A stretch of 17,549 nucleotides of DNA from Bacillota bacterium (GTDB lineage: Bacteria; Bacillota_A; Clostridia; Lachnospirales; Lachnospiraceae), in assembly GCA_023443925.1 (NCBI GenBank), contig JAEZSL010000111.1, positions 1 through 17,549 on the forward strand, in the 5' to 3' direction. Under the pieces are notes generated by a model, which worked only from the letters and a program-made list of their open reading frames with translations, was not told where the DNA came from and searched no databases. The translations under genes were made by a program, and so were the position numbers. Each line of letters opens with the position of its first letter. The first letter of the stretch is position 1. Below, in pieces: positions 8,501-14,598 of this stretch.

Positions 8501-8658
8501 GAACTGATTCCCTACTTACCTTTGGCAGAGAAATAGCTTCCATCGAAGAATGCAACATGATGGAAGAGGGCAGCGAGCCGGTTGATTTTAAAGGGAATGA
8601 AGCGTTCTTTGCGATGAAACCTTATGAAATTAAAACCTTAAAGGTATCTTTTAAATAA
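5512..8658 (+). CDS. GH38 alpha-mannosidase (MAN2C1-like)
   Basis: This 1048-residue protein has the usual length for bacterial and cytosolic GH38 alpha-mannosidases, which are zinc-dependent retaining enzymes cleaving alpha-linked mannose. Residues 1 to about 225 form an N-terminal extension typical of the MAN2C1 group. The catalytic domain opens with VGHTHIDCAWLW, where His242 and Asp244 match the zinc ligands. WLPDVFGYS supplies the nucleophile and zinc ligand Asp354. NQFHDILPG gives the fourth zinc ligand, His579. A C-terminal beta-sandwich region follows, from about residue 640 to the end. No signal peptide is seen, so the enzyme should act in the cytosol on imported oligosaccharides or glycosides. 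AGAGG at 5502-5506 precedes the ATG, behind a structured leader. Specificity for linkage or aglycone cannot be read. Confidence 0.95.
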   Translation: MILIKERIGKLLEYLQELVYPDKFDIAHYKMIRTDERFSDIGNVDTSDWKDFGHEQIWGGHREFYWFETMVTIPESFDGKCVVYEVTTGKEGEWDATNPQFLLYINGEVKQGLDVNHREVILSEKAVAGESYRILLSAFTGDQNFSLKLDSKLKVLDRKTEKYFYDMSVPYNVARLLNEEDRAYITIIQSLNESLNLLDLRKENSKEYYESLETAQDYITREFYEKQCGESEALVYCVGHTHIDCAWLWTLRVTEDKAVRSFSTVLELMRRYPEYIFMSSQPQLYKYVKKNAPEVYEEIKQRVAEGRWEPEGGMFVEADCNLASGEALVRQFMHGQKFFKEEFGKDNSILWLPDVFGYSAALPQIMNKCGLPYFMTTKISWNELNKMPCDTFEWEGIDGSRVLTHFIPTRDYNKAAVEGGFQTGHYTTYNGDINPSQVKGGWKRYGQKYLNNEILNSFGYGDGGGGATSEMLENQRRLSAGIPGCPKTVMSTAKNFFETLDKSVRGKKYLPSWVGELYLEYHRGTYTSMARNKKYNRKSEFAYTNAELYAMLDNQLNDSSYPVEELQEGWEVILRNQFHDILPGSSIKEVYDDSKAEYEGILSANRKLVKKSLQSIAEEVKAPKYSLVVYNPNSAAAGEIVTFACPDGFSEVAIYDGDKKIAVQKTVDGSYIFKADQVPGKGYKTFLLKEESSADQPAMEASVSIMENEFFRVELNEKGQFAHIYDKRANREVLKAGQAANVIMSYEDRPHNYDAWDLNNYYIEKSWEVDQVEAMEVIEKGPVRTCLKVERKYLDSVITQYIYMYRDIPRIDIKNVIDWKEHQIFLKTLFPVDIHSSEATFDIQYGNVKRATHHNTSWDFAKFEVCVHKWLDFSEDNYGVSMLNDCKYGCSVHDGVIGMSMLKSAISPNPYADKEQHEFTYSFYPHQGDWREAGTVKQAYQLNNPLTAVVKEKEGGTLNEEYSFVSSHQDNVVVEVVKKAEADMDTIVRLYECYNRRTDSLLTFGREIASIEECNMMEEGSEPVDFKGNEAFFAMKPYEIKTLKVSFK

Positions 8659-8664
8659 AAAAAG

Positions 8665-8707
8665 AAATCGCCATATTACCATTGAGTCAATGGGATATGG
8701 CGATTTT
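8665..8707. terminator. Strong bidirectional intrinsic terminator
   Basis: AAATCGCCATAT (8665-8676) pairs with ATATGGCGATTT (8695-8706). Within it, CCATTG (8679-8684) pairs with CAATGG (8688-8693) around a 3-nt loop. A T-run follows on the + strand and an A-rich run precedes it, which is a T-run for the other strand. It sits between the convergent mannosidase and AraC genes. Nothing else was recognised in 8708-8896. Confidence 0.9.
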
Positions 8708-8896
8708 ATCTATTAGTAAAAATGCGTTATTACATAAAAGTTCTACGGTAATCCACTGCGGCAAAATGGAATTATCTTAATGCCATAAACTATATCGCAT
8801 GCAGAGTGAGCACGACATACCAAGTTAATTTATTACTAAGTAACAGCGGCAGCACTGAAATAGACAGATCAGACTCTATCATATAGGAAGTTACAA

Positions 8897-9739
8897 TCAG
8901 TCAATAAAAGGAGCATTCTTAGGCATCGTATTAAAAGCTTTCTTAAAAGCTCTGGAAAAGGTGGAATAATTTTTAAATCCACTTTCAAAGCAGGCTTCTG
9001 TCAGGGTTTTACCCTTTTGTACCAGGTTTTTGGCATGGAGGAGGCGCTTCTCCGTAATATAATTTCCGATGGTGTATCCGGTGCCTTCTTTAAAGAAATG
9101 CATCAGATAATACCGGTTTAAGTAAAACTGTGTGGCCAGCTTATCGATGGTGATATCCTCCGCAAGATTTTCATTGATATAATCCAGTATCTGAAGCAGT
9201 TTCAAGTTAGCCATATCCGAATCCTGATAATTGATACGGTTGGAAATGGCGGTACGGTTTAACTGTATCATGAATTCCAAAAACAATATTTTTTGATAAA
9301 GTTCATTGGCAAAATCATTGCCCTGCAGAGAGTGTTCCAGCTCCTGACATACCTGATAAAGTTTGCTTTTCTCCGTGGAATGGATTCGAAGCACATTGGA
9401 ATGTTCCTTTTTCGCTCTTTCAAAACAGTATTTTAAATCATAATCGGCACCTTTATAGGAATCAAGAAATAGAGGTGAAACATAGATAATGATCCGCTCG
9501 TAAATTGTGTCATCCAGTATGGAGGGTTTATGGATCTCACCTGCATTTACCAGGACGATATCATAAGGCTTTAAGAGATAATTTCTGCCCTCGATGGAAT
9601 AGCTTATATTACCCCTTAAAAAGATCATAATTTTGTTAAAGTCATGATAGTGGAAATCAAAGACTTTCTTCTGTTCATCAATATTATGAAATATTCTGAA
9701 ATCATCATTTAAATAGCCCAGTTTGTCAAAATCCTTCAT
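8897..9739 (-). CDS. AraC-family transcriptional regulator with cupin-type sensing domain
   Basis: This is a 280-residue protein. The N-terminal half (about residues 20-110) is a cupin-like ligand pocket: it shows FHYHDFNKIMIFLRG, then SIEGRNYLLKPYDIVLVNAGEIHKP, the histidine and glycine spacing usual in AraC sensing domains. The C-terminal half (about residues 180-280) has two helix-turn-helix units: DITIDKLATQFYLNRYYLMHFFKEGTG, then TLTEACFESGFKNYSTFSRAFKKAF with the conserved GFxxxSxFxRxFKK pattern. Proteins of this type activate sugar-use genes on binding a ligand. The gene is convergent with the mannosidase gene and divergent from the dapF homologue, so either neighbour could be a target. 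On the - strand a perfect TATAAT (9806-9811) lies about 65 nt before the start codon. Ligand and targets are inference. Confidence 0.93.
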   Translation of the reverse strand: MKDFDKLGYLNDDFRIFHNIDEQKKVFDFHYHDFNKIMIFLRGNISYSIEGRNYLLKPYDIVLVNAGEIHKPSILDDTIYERIIIYVSPLFLDSYKGADYDLKYCFERAKKEHSNVLRIHSTEKSKLYQVCQELEHSLQGNDFANELYQKILFLEFMIQLNRTAISNRINYQDSDMANLKLLQILDYINENLAEDITIDKLATQFYLNRYYLMHFFKEGTGYTIGNYITEKRLLHAKNLVQKGKTLTEACFESGFKNYSTFSRAFKKAFNTMPKNAPFID

Positions 9740-9960
9740 ATTAAATCCGCCTTACCTTCACTTTAAATCCAGCACCTCGACCAGTAGTTTTATATATTTG
9801 AATTTATTATACCCCAGTTTTAGAATGAAAGATAGTATCAAAACCAGGAACTGAGATTTTCTATAAGACATGCCACACAGCACTATCTGCAATATATTAA
9901 GCATTTTAATGATATCTTTATAGGATAATGTTGTTTAAAATAAAAACAGGAGGGTGAGTT
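9740..9960. promoter_or_regulatory. Divergent promoter region between the araC-type and dapF-type genes
   Basis: The - strand has a perfect TATAAT at 9806-9811 without a clear -35 box, as expected for an activator-dependent or autoregulated promoter. The + strand has GATAAT at 9924-9929 and a strong AGGAGGG at 9948-9954. ATGATATCT at 9909-9917 partly matches the reverse complement of the word shared by 2761 and 5364; this may be chance. Confidence 0.4.
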
Positions 9961-10818
9961 ATGAGTCTTCGATTTGAAAAATACCATGCTCTTGGTAATG
10001 ATTATCTGATTTATGACTGTAATAAGAATTCTGCTGAACTGAAAACAGAGCAGATACCATTAATCTGTAACCGGAATTATGGTATTGGTTCGGATGGTAT
10101 TTTAATCGGCCCTATTCTAAAAGATAGTATTGGTGTACGGATCATAAACCCCGATGGCAGTGAAGCAGAAAAAAGCGGGAATGGTATCAGGATTTTTTCG
10201 AAATATTTAAAAGATGCCGGTTATGTTAAGGAAGACCATTTCTGTTTAACAACCCTGGGGGGCGAAGTGGAAGTTACTTATCGGAATAAAAGAGGAACAA
10301 TAATTGAAGTATTCATGGGGAAAGCTTCCTTTCAAAGTAAAGATATCGGAGCAGACTGCATGAACGGTGAAATGCTTCAGGTGCCTTTACGGTTTGGAGA
10401 TAAGGAATACAAATGTACCTGCGTTTCTGTTGGAAATCCTCATTGTGTTATTCCCATGGAGGAGATATCAAAAGAACTGGTTTGTAATATCGGAAGATAT
10501 TCGGAAACGGCTTCTTGTTTTCCAAACCGGATTAACACCCAGATTGTTAAGGTATTGGACCGAAATAACATACAGATCGAAATTTTTGAGAGGGGTGCCG
10601 GTTATACATTGGCCTCCGGAAGCAGCAGCTGTGCGGCTGCCGCCGCGATGCAACGGCTGGGATTTACGGATAAGGAAGTTGCCGTACACATGCCCGGTGG
10701 AATTCTGAAGATTAATTTAACGGATGATAATTCTATCTATATGACCGGAGGGGTTAGCCGGGTTGGCAGTATCAGCTTATCGGAGGAATTTATAGAGGAG
10801 AATCAAATCTTTGGATAG
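9961..10818 (+). CDS. dapF: DapF-family protein with both catalytic cysteines replaced by serine
   Basis: This 285-residue protein has the full two-lobe fold pattern of diaminopimelate epimerase, which interconverts L,L- and meso-diaminopimelate for lysine and peptidoglycan synthesis. Substrate-binding motifs are kept: HALGNDY, NPDGSEAE, GNPHCV, FPNRINTQ and ERGAGYT. The two catalytic thiols are not. CGNG of the family reads SGNG here (Ser72, codon AGC at 10174-10176), and the second site ACG(S/T)G reads ASGSSS (Ser219, codon TCC at 10615-10617). Both are plain serine codons in an intact frame, so decay or a sequencing slip is unlikely. With two serines the classical two-base thiol mechanism should be impaired. 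The protein may run a different reaction on a diaminopimelate-like substrate. A complete dapA follows. The family is certain; epimerase activity is doubtful. Confidence 0.9.
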   Translation: MSLRFEKYHALGNDYLIYDCNKNSAELKTEQIPLICNRNYGIGSDGILIGPILKDSIGVRIINPDGSEAEKSGNGIRIFSKYLKDAGYVKEDHFCLTTLGGEVEVTYRNKRGTIIEVFMGKASFQSKDIGADCMNGEMLQVPLRFGDKEYKCTCVSVGNPHCVIPMEEISKELVCNIGRYSETASCFPNRINTQIVKVLDRNNIQIEIFERGAGYTLASGSSSCAAAAAMQRLGFTDKEVAVHMPGGILKINLTDDNSIYMTGGVSRVGSISLSEEFIEENQIFG

Positions 10819-10834
10819 TTCGATTTGATTTTTA
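10801..10834 (+). terminator. Weak intrinsic terminator overlapping the end of the dapF-type gene
   Basis: AATCAAATC (10801-10809) pairs with GATTTGATT (10822-10830) and is followed by TTTAT. The left arm lies inside the last codons. The stem is AT-rich, so termination may be partial and dapA may be co-transcribed in part. Confidence 0.55.
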
Positions 10835-10894
10835 TACCATTTCTGGCGGTTAATATTACGATAAAAGTAGCAAACTTAAAAGTTTTCTATAGAA

Positions 10895-10900
10895 TATAAT
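10895..10900 (+). promoter_or_regulatory. Candidate -10 box for dapA
   Basis: A perfect TATAAT lies 42 nt before the dapA start codon, after the dapF-side terminator. No good -35 box is present at the expected distance. It suggests that dapA can be expressed separately. Confidence 0.35.
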
Positions 10901-10942
10901 ATAAAACAAATCAGTTTTATAAAAAATTATGGAGGTATTTTT

Positions 10943-11845
10943 ATGCCGATTTCAGGTGTCTGGTTACCGATTATAACTCCTTTTTTAGAGGATAAAATAG
11001 ACTACAAATCTTATAAGAGAATGATCGACCATTATGCGGATAAGGGGATAAGCGGACTAATTCCTTTAGGAACCACGGGAGAGATTCCGGTATTAAGTGA
11101 TTATGAATTTGAAGAAATGATCGATAAGACTTTGGAATATAATGAAGGCCGCCTTCCTGTTTATGTGGGGGTAGGAGGCAATTACACGGCCAAAGTCATT
11201 AAAAAGGTAAAAATTGCAGAAAAATATAAGGTTCAAGGTATCCTCTCCGTCTGTCCTTATTATAACAGACCAAACCAGGAAGGAATCTACAGTCACTTTA
11301 AAGCCATTGCCGATGAAACTCCGCTGAATATAATTATCTATAATATACCTTATCGTACCGGTACCAATATTGAAAATGATACCATATACCGTCTGGCTGA
11401 ACTTAATAATATGGCAGGTCTTAAGGATTCCTGCGGTGATATCAAACAGACCATGTCACTGCTTTTAAATCCTCCAAAGGATTTTTCCATTCTTACAGGT
11501 GAAGATATTTTATTTTACCTTACCTTAACCTTGGGAGGACATGGCGGTATTCTGGCTTCATCCCATCTTAAGACGGAACAGTTTGTTGATGTTTATAAGA
11601 AAGTCAAAGAAAATCAACATCAGGAAGCACTAGAAAGCTGGAAGCAGCTATATGAATTTATACCGCTGCTTTTCAAAGAACCAAATCCGGCACCCATTAA
11701 ATACTGCCTGAGTGAACTTGGCCTTATTGATTCTCCGGAATTAAGGCTTCCTTTAACCCAGATTTCTGATCCATTAAAGGAAAAACTGGACCATATACTT
11801 GGTCTGAAAGAAACCCAGATAGGTGGGATGTACAAAATAAGCTAA
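10943..11845 (+). CDS. dapA: 4-hydroxy-tetrahydrodipicolinate synthase
   Basis: This is a 300-residue TIM-barrel protein of the class I aldolase group that condenses pyruvate with aspartate semialdehyde, the first committed step to diaminopimelate and lysine and, in spore formers, to dipicolinate. All key residues are in their usual positions: GTTGE with Thr44 and Thr45, Tyr107 in CPYYNRP, Tyr133 and Arg138 in YNIPYRTG, and the Schiff-base lysine Lys161 in GLKDS. The later motif reads GEDILF and GGHGGILASS, slightly different from the GDD and GxISV of typical copies. Related lyases of the same fold use other aldehydes; the intact Arg138 favours a true DapA. GGAGG at 10931-10935 is 7 nt from the ATG. 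It lies 124 bp after the dapF-type gene, with a weak terminator and its own -10 box between. Confidence 0.9.
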   Translation: MPISGVWLPIITPFLEDKIDYKSYKRMIDHYADKGISGLIPLGTTGEIPVLSDYEFEEMIDKTLEYNEGRLPVYVGVGGNYTAKVIKKVKIAEKYKVQGILSVCPYYNRPNQEGIYSHFKAIADETPLNIIIYNIPYRTGTNIENDTIYRLAELNNMAGLKDSCGDIKQTMSLLLNPPKDFSILTGEDILFYLTLTLGGHGGILASSHLKTEQFVDVYKKVKENQHQEALESWKQLYEFIPLLFKEPNPAPIKYCLSELGLIDSPELRLPLTQISDPLKEKLDHILGLKETQIGGMYKIS

Positions 11846-11878
11846 TGAAAGTAAGTAATACTTAAAATATGATATAAC

Positions 11879-11932
11879 CAGGAGCAGACTGAAATAAGAT
11901 ATTATTTAATTTCAGTCTGCTCCTGATTTATT
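11879..11932 (+). terminator. Strong intrinsic terminator after dapA
   Basis: CAGGAGCAGACTGAAAT (11879-11895) pairs perfectly over 17 bp with ATTTCAGTCTGCTCCTG (11909-11925), and ATTTATTT follows. This closes the dapF-dapA unit. Confidence 0.9.
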
Positions 11933-12043
11933 TGCAGGAGAGAGTTTCTGTTTGCCTCAAGCCTGCGTAGTGTTTCTAATGTTTATGAACCGGTTTTTCC
12001 AATCAAAACCTTTGTTTATGTCAATGAATTATCTTGCAAGGCT

Positions 12044-12204
12044 ATGAACCAGCTATTTTAGCTTACAAATCAGCTATTTCACTCCATTACTAGCTATCTC
12101 AGTCCATGAACCGTTATTTTATTCATGACCAGCTATCTCAGTCCACGAACCGTTATTTTATTCAACAACCAGCTTCTCAGTCCACAAGCCGGTTATCTTA
12201 GTCC
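12044..12204. repeat. Degenerate tandem array, eight units of 19-21 bp with a 39-bp higher-order period
   Basis: Unit starts are 12044, 12065, 12086, 12106, 12125, 12145, 12164 and 12184. Two unit types alternate from 12086: one resembling ACCAGCTATCTCAGTCC (12086, 12125, 12164) and one resembling GAACCGTTATTTTATTC (12106, 12145; more mixed at 12184). This gives a 39-bp period. There are no unique spacers and the units are short, so it is not a CRISPR array. No reading frame explains it. The stretch 11933-12043 before it shows nothing recognisable. Confidence 0.8.
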
Positions 12205-12264
12205 GACCCTATTACATCTATGCAATAAGTTCTTGCATAGGGTCAGCAGATATATTATGATAAT
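12205..12264. promoter_or_regulatory. Inverted repeats and candidate promoter before the ferritin-like gene
   Basis: Directly after the tandem array, GACCCTAT (12205-12212) can pair with ATAGGGTC (12237-12244), and TATGCAA (12219-12225) with TTGCATA (12233-12239). The two stems share ATA, so they partly compete. TTGCAT (12233-12238) and TATGAT (12256-12261), 17 nt apart, could serve as a promoter whose -35 box lies inside the inverted repeat. Nothing else was seen between 12265 and 12360. Confidence 0.35.
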
Positions 12265-12372
12265 AGTATAGGTATTATTTCCTGGTTTTGGCATACTGAT
12301 TTATAGCTGGATTCATTGACCGGAACCGGAGCCTGGGCAATTACCTGAAATTTGAACCATGGGGTGATACAT

Positions 12373-12843
12373 ATGAAGGAACCGATACTTTCCTTACTGC
12401 ATAATTTGCGGGATTTGGAAGAATATCTGGAAGAATTTTATAGGAACTTTTCTCAGAATGAGAAAATAAAAGAGAATATTGCATTAAAAAACACGGCTTC
12501 TATTTTGGCCCTGGAAGAAAAGAGACATGCAAAATTATATCAGGAGCTTATTAAACAAGCAGAGGCCGGTGAAACTGTACTGGTAGATCAGGAGCTCCTC
12601 ACCCGTACGGATTATTTTTTAATTACGATTAAGCAGTCGGTAAGCAGTTACGGAATCCTGTCAGCCGGGCAGTTAATTGCAATGGCAATCGATTGGGAGA
12701 ATAAACAGATTTTCTTAATAAATCAGATTCTTGATATGCTGAATCAGGAAGCGGCCCCGGATTACATATTGGAAGTGTTTTCTGTTCTTTTGCAGGAGGA
12801 GAAAAGGCATTATGAAAATCTACAGCCATTTAACGGCGCATGA
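12373..12843 (+). CDS. Small ferritin-like (rubrerythrin-type) di-iron protein
   Basis: With ATG 12373 and GGGGTGA at 12361-12367 the protein has 156 residues; an upstream in-frame TTG at 12352 is less likely. The sequence is almost wholly helical and lays out the four-helix di-iron pattern: glutamates in helix 1 (LEEYLEEFY, residues 15-23), EEKRH at 48-52 in helix 2, Glu109 in helix 3 (IDWENKQ), and EEKRH at 142-146 in helix 4. Ferritin-like proteins of this size act in peroxide reduction or iron handling in anaerobes. There is no rubredoxin-like CxxC domain, so it is not a full rubrerythrin. It stands alone between the tandem array and the convergent sigma operon. The metal site is seen as a pattern only; the function is inference. 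Confidence 0.75.
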   Translation: MKEPILSLLHNLRDLEEYLEEFYRNFSQNEKIKENIALKNTASILALEEKRHAKLYQELIKQAEAGETVLVDQELLTRTDYFLITIKQSVSSYGILSAGQLIAMAIDWENKQIFLINQILDMLNQEAAPDYILEVFSVLLQEEKRHYENLQPFNGA

Positions 12844-12869
12844 CTTTAAGGTCTGCGCCGTTTCATTTG
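12832..12869 (+). terminator. Intrinsic terminator of the ferritin-like gene
   Basis: AACGGCGCA (12832-12840) pairs perfectly with TGCGCCGTT (12854-12862) around a 13-nt loop, and TCATTT follows. The left arm overlaps the last codons. It is GC-rich and stands out from its surroundings. Confidence 0.75.
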
Positions 12870-12880
12870 GCCTCTGGGCT

Positions 12881-13765
12881 CTATTTAATATAAGCGTTTC
12901 CCACCAGAATATCCTTAATGACTTCAGTTGGAATAACAAATTCAACTAACCCCATACTTCCCGGTGCTACTTCATATTCATCGAAAGAGATGACCAGCTT
13001 GCCGTCCTCATTGATATAGAAGTTCTGATCCGCTTTGATTTTGTCAAAGCCGGAGACGGAATCATCATCACCTTCTATAAAATACATAACACCATCTTCC
13101 TCTTTCATTTTCTGCCTCATCTGGGTTTTAATGTTGTCACTGATGAGGTTTATATAACTGTCATTTTGAAAAAGACTTGGCAGGGTAATCATAATGCGGT
13201 TCTTTAAATCAATATTATCAAATTGAACGGATTCGAAACCGGAGGCGGCTATTTCTGTCCGGATTCCCTGTATTACCAGCAAATCTTCCGTCTGTACTTT
13301 AATCTGGTAATTTGTGTAGAGAGCTAAATTAGCAGGACTCACATCATTGCCGATGGTATCCATAAAATCCTGGTAAAGCTTTGTATTCTCCTCCAGATAT
13401 TTCTTATTAAGAGAAGCTTCCAGTTCACTGTTTCCCAGACCGGTAACTTCCGGCACCTTTACTTCTGCTGAATGAGTCTCATCCTGATAGGTCAGATCTC
13501 TTACAGTTACCAGTTCTACCAGGTTTTTTACGACCGGAATCCGGCTCATAGCCTGTGCAGCCGCTGGATTTATATTAACAGTGCCGACAAAGAGGATAAC
13601 CGCGGCAGCGGCGGCAGCACTTGTATATTTAAGTTTTTTCTGTTTTTTCATTTCTCTCTCCTTCTGAATAATCGTACGTTTTACAAGGTACTCCAGTTCT
13701 TCGGGTATCTCTGTATTCTGATAATCTTCCATTACCTGTTTGAAGTCATTACGGTTTGCATCCAT
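12881..13765 (-). CDS. rsiV: RsiV-like transmembrane anti-sigma factor
   Basis: This is a 294-residue protein, against about 285 for Bacillus RsiV. Residues 1-46 are cytoplasmic and charged and would bind the sigma factor. An alanine-rich membrane segment lies at about 47-64 (TSAAAAAAVILFVGTV). The outer part starts with NINPAAAQAMSRIPVVKNLV; AQA offers a possible signal-peptidase site, the cleavage point of RsiV in Bacillus. The C-terminal 100 residues, including FYINEDGKLVISFDEYEVAPGSMG, match the DUF3298 pattern that binds lysozyme in RsiV. The start codon is 1 nt after the stop of the sigma gene, and its GGAG lies within that gene, so the two are translationally coupled. By family knowledge it releases the sigma factor after regulated proteolysis. 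Lysozyme as the signal here is inference. Confidence 0.82.
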   Translation of the reverse strand: MDANRNDFKQVMEDYQNTEIPEELEYLVKRTIIQKEREMKKQKKLKYTSAAAAAAVILFVGTVNINPAAAQAMSRIPVVKNLVELVTVRDLTYQDETHSAEVKVPEVTGLGNSELEASLNKKYLEENTKLYQDFMDTIGNDVSPANLALYTNYQIKVQTEDLLVIQGIRTEIAASGFESVQFDNIDLKNRIMITLPSLFQNDSYINLISDNIKTQMRQKMKEEDGVMYFIEGDDDSVSGFDKIKADQNFYINEDGKLVISFDEYEVAPGSMGLVEFVIPTEVIKDILVGNAYIK

Positions 13766-13766
13766 T

Positions 13767-14297
13767 TTATCGGGCTCCTTTCTGGCCGGTCTGAACTCTG
13801 CGGAAATCTTCCGGATTGCCCAGCTCTATTTTGAGCTTTTTTAGAGAGGAATAGAGTCTGGTTTTTACGGTGTTCACATTTTCATTTAAGATACCGGCTA
13901 TTTCCTCCAGTTTTAAATCCTCGAAATAACGCAGAAGTATCACAGTTTTATTTTTGGTGGGAAGCTGTTCAATGGCACTTCTTAAGTCCGGGTCTTCCGG
14001 GTGGTCCTCTGAGGGAGGAATCAGGTTTTCTAATTCCTCATCCTCAAGAAATACATAACGGCTGTTGTTTCTTAAAAAGTCCAGGGAGGTATTAACTACT
14101 ATTTTATAAAACCACGACTTTACGGCAGGCCCGCTTTTTAAGGCTTCTGCCGAGGAAAGTGCTTTACAGATAGATTCCTGTACAATGTCAAGAGCGTCCT
14201 CTTTGTTATGTACATAACTGTAGGCTAACCGGTAATAAGCTTCTCTGTTTTCTATTAGGAAACCGGTTAAAATCTCATAATTGTTTTGCTTGCTCAT
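13767..14297 (-). CDS. sigV: ECF-type RNA polymerase sigma factor (SigV-like)
   Basis: This protein has 176 residues from ATG 14297, which has GAGG 9 nt upstream; an earlier in-frame ATG at 14312 has no clear ribosome binding site. Region 2 spans about residues 15-80, with YRLAYSYVHNKEDALDIVQE and the -10-binding helix VKSWFYKIVVNTSLDFLR. Region 4 spans about residues 110-160, with QLPTKNKTVILLRYFEDLKLEEIAGIL and the -35-recognition helix NVNTVKTRLYSSLKKLK. No region 3 is present, as in all ECF sigmas. The coupled downstream gene is its anti-sigma partner. Such pairs usually drive their own transcription, but I could not see a convincing ECF-type promoter upstream. Regulon is unknown; cell-wall protection is inferred from RsiV similarity. 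Confidence 0.88.
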   Translation of the reverse strand: MSKQNNYEILTGFLIENREAYYRLAYSYVHNKEDALDIVQESICKALSSAEALKSGPAVKSWFYKIVVNTSLDFLRNNSRYVFLEDEELENLIPPSEDHPEDPDLRSAIEQLPTKNKTVILLRYFEDLKLEEIAGILNENVNTVKTRLYSSLKKLKIELGNPEDFRRVQTGQKGAR

Positions 14298-14356
14298 AAC
14301 TTGATACCTCATATTATTTCATTTCCCGATCAACAAGCTTACGGTTAATAATTTAC

Positions 14357-14388
14357 GAAAATAAGGTAAAGTATGCTTTCTTATTTTC
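14357..14388 (-). promoter_or_regulatory. Long inverted repeat upstream of the sigma operon
   Basis: GAAAATAAG (14357-14365) pairs with CTTATTTTC (14380-14388), and AAAG (14368-14371) with CTTT (14376-14379), with a 2-nt bulge and a 4-nt loop. It lies 60 nt before the sigma start codon. It could be an operator or a hairpin in the 5' leader. The stretch 14389-14514 holds nothing else convincing. Confidence 0.45.
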
Positions 14389-14514
14389 AGTTCCCTCGTA
14401 TTCTGGCTGCCATGGCGGGAGGAGGTGAAAATCGTTTATCATTTCCACTCTAATAATAAGACGTGCCAAAGAGTGAAAAAGTTTTAAAAAAATTTATATT
14501 TCTTAAAAATTTAT

Positions 14515-14598
14515 AATAAAGGAAAACTTAATAAAGGAAAACCTAATAAAGGAAAACCTAATAAACGAAAACTTAATAAAGGAAAACCTAATAAACAT
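14515..14598. repeat. Tandem array of a 15-bp unit, five full copies plus a partial one
   Basis: Units start at 14515, 14530, 14545, 14560 and 14575, with a partial unit at 14590. The consensus is AATAAAGGAAAACCT; variants are TT at the end (14515, 14560) and C for G (14560). The period is a multiple of three, so the - strand happens to stay open as a phenylalanine/isoleucine/serine repeat, but no credible ribosome binding site or conserved start supports a protein. The flanking stretch to 14711 is AT-rich and shows nothing else. Confidence 0.85.

Noticed and set aside
10174..10617. DapF serines as a sequencing error or as selenocysteine sites
   Set aside because: The codons are AGC and TCC, both ordinary serine codons. 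Two independent changes in an otherwise intact frame are unlikely to be errors, and no TGA is present.
12044..12204. Possible CRISPR array
   Set aside because: The units are 19-21 bp, abut directly and are degenerate; there are no unique spacers and no cas genes nearby.
14298..14480. Autoregulatory ECF promoter for the sigma operon
   Set aside because: TGAAAA-like and CGTA-like words occur on the - strand, but the spacing (about 26 nt) is wrong for an ECF promoter.
14425..14487. Possible 20-codon peptide starting at GTG 14425 after GGGAGGAG
   Set aside because: The purine-rich sequence abuts the start codon, too close for normal initiation, and the peptide has no recognisable feature.
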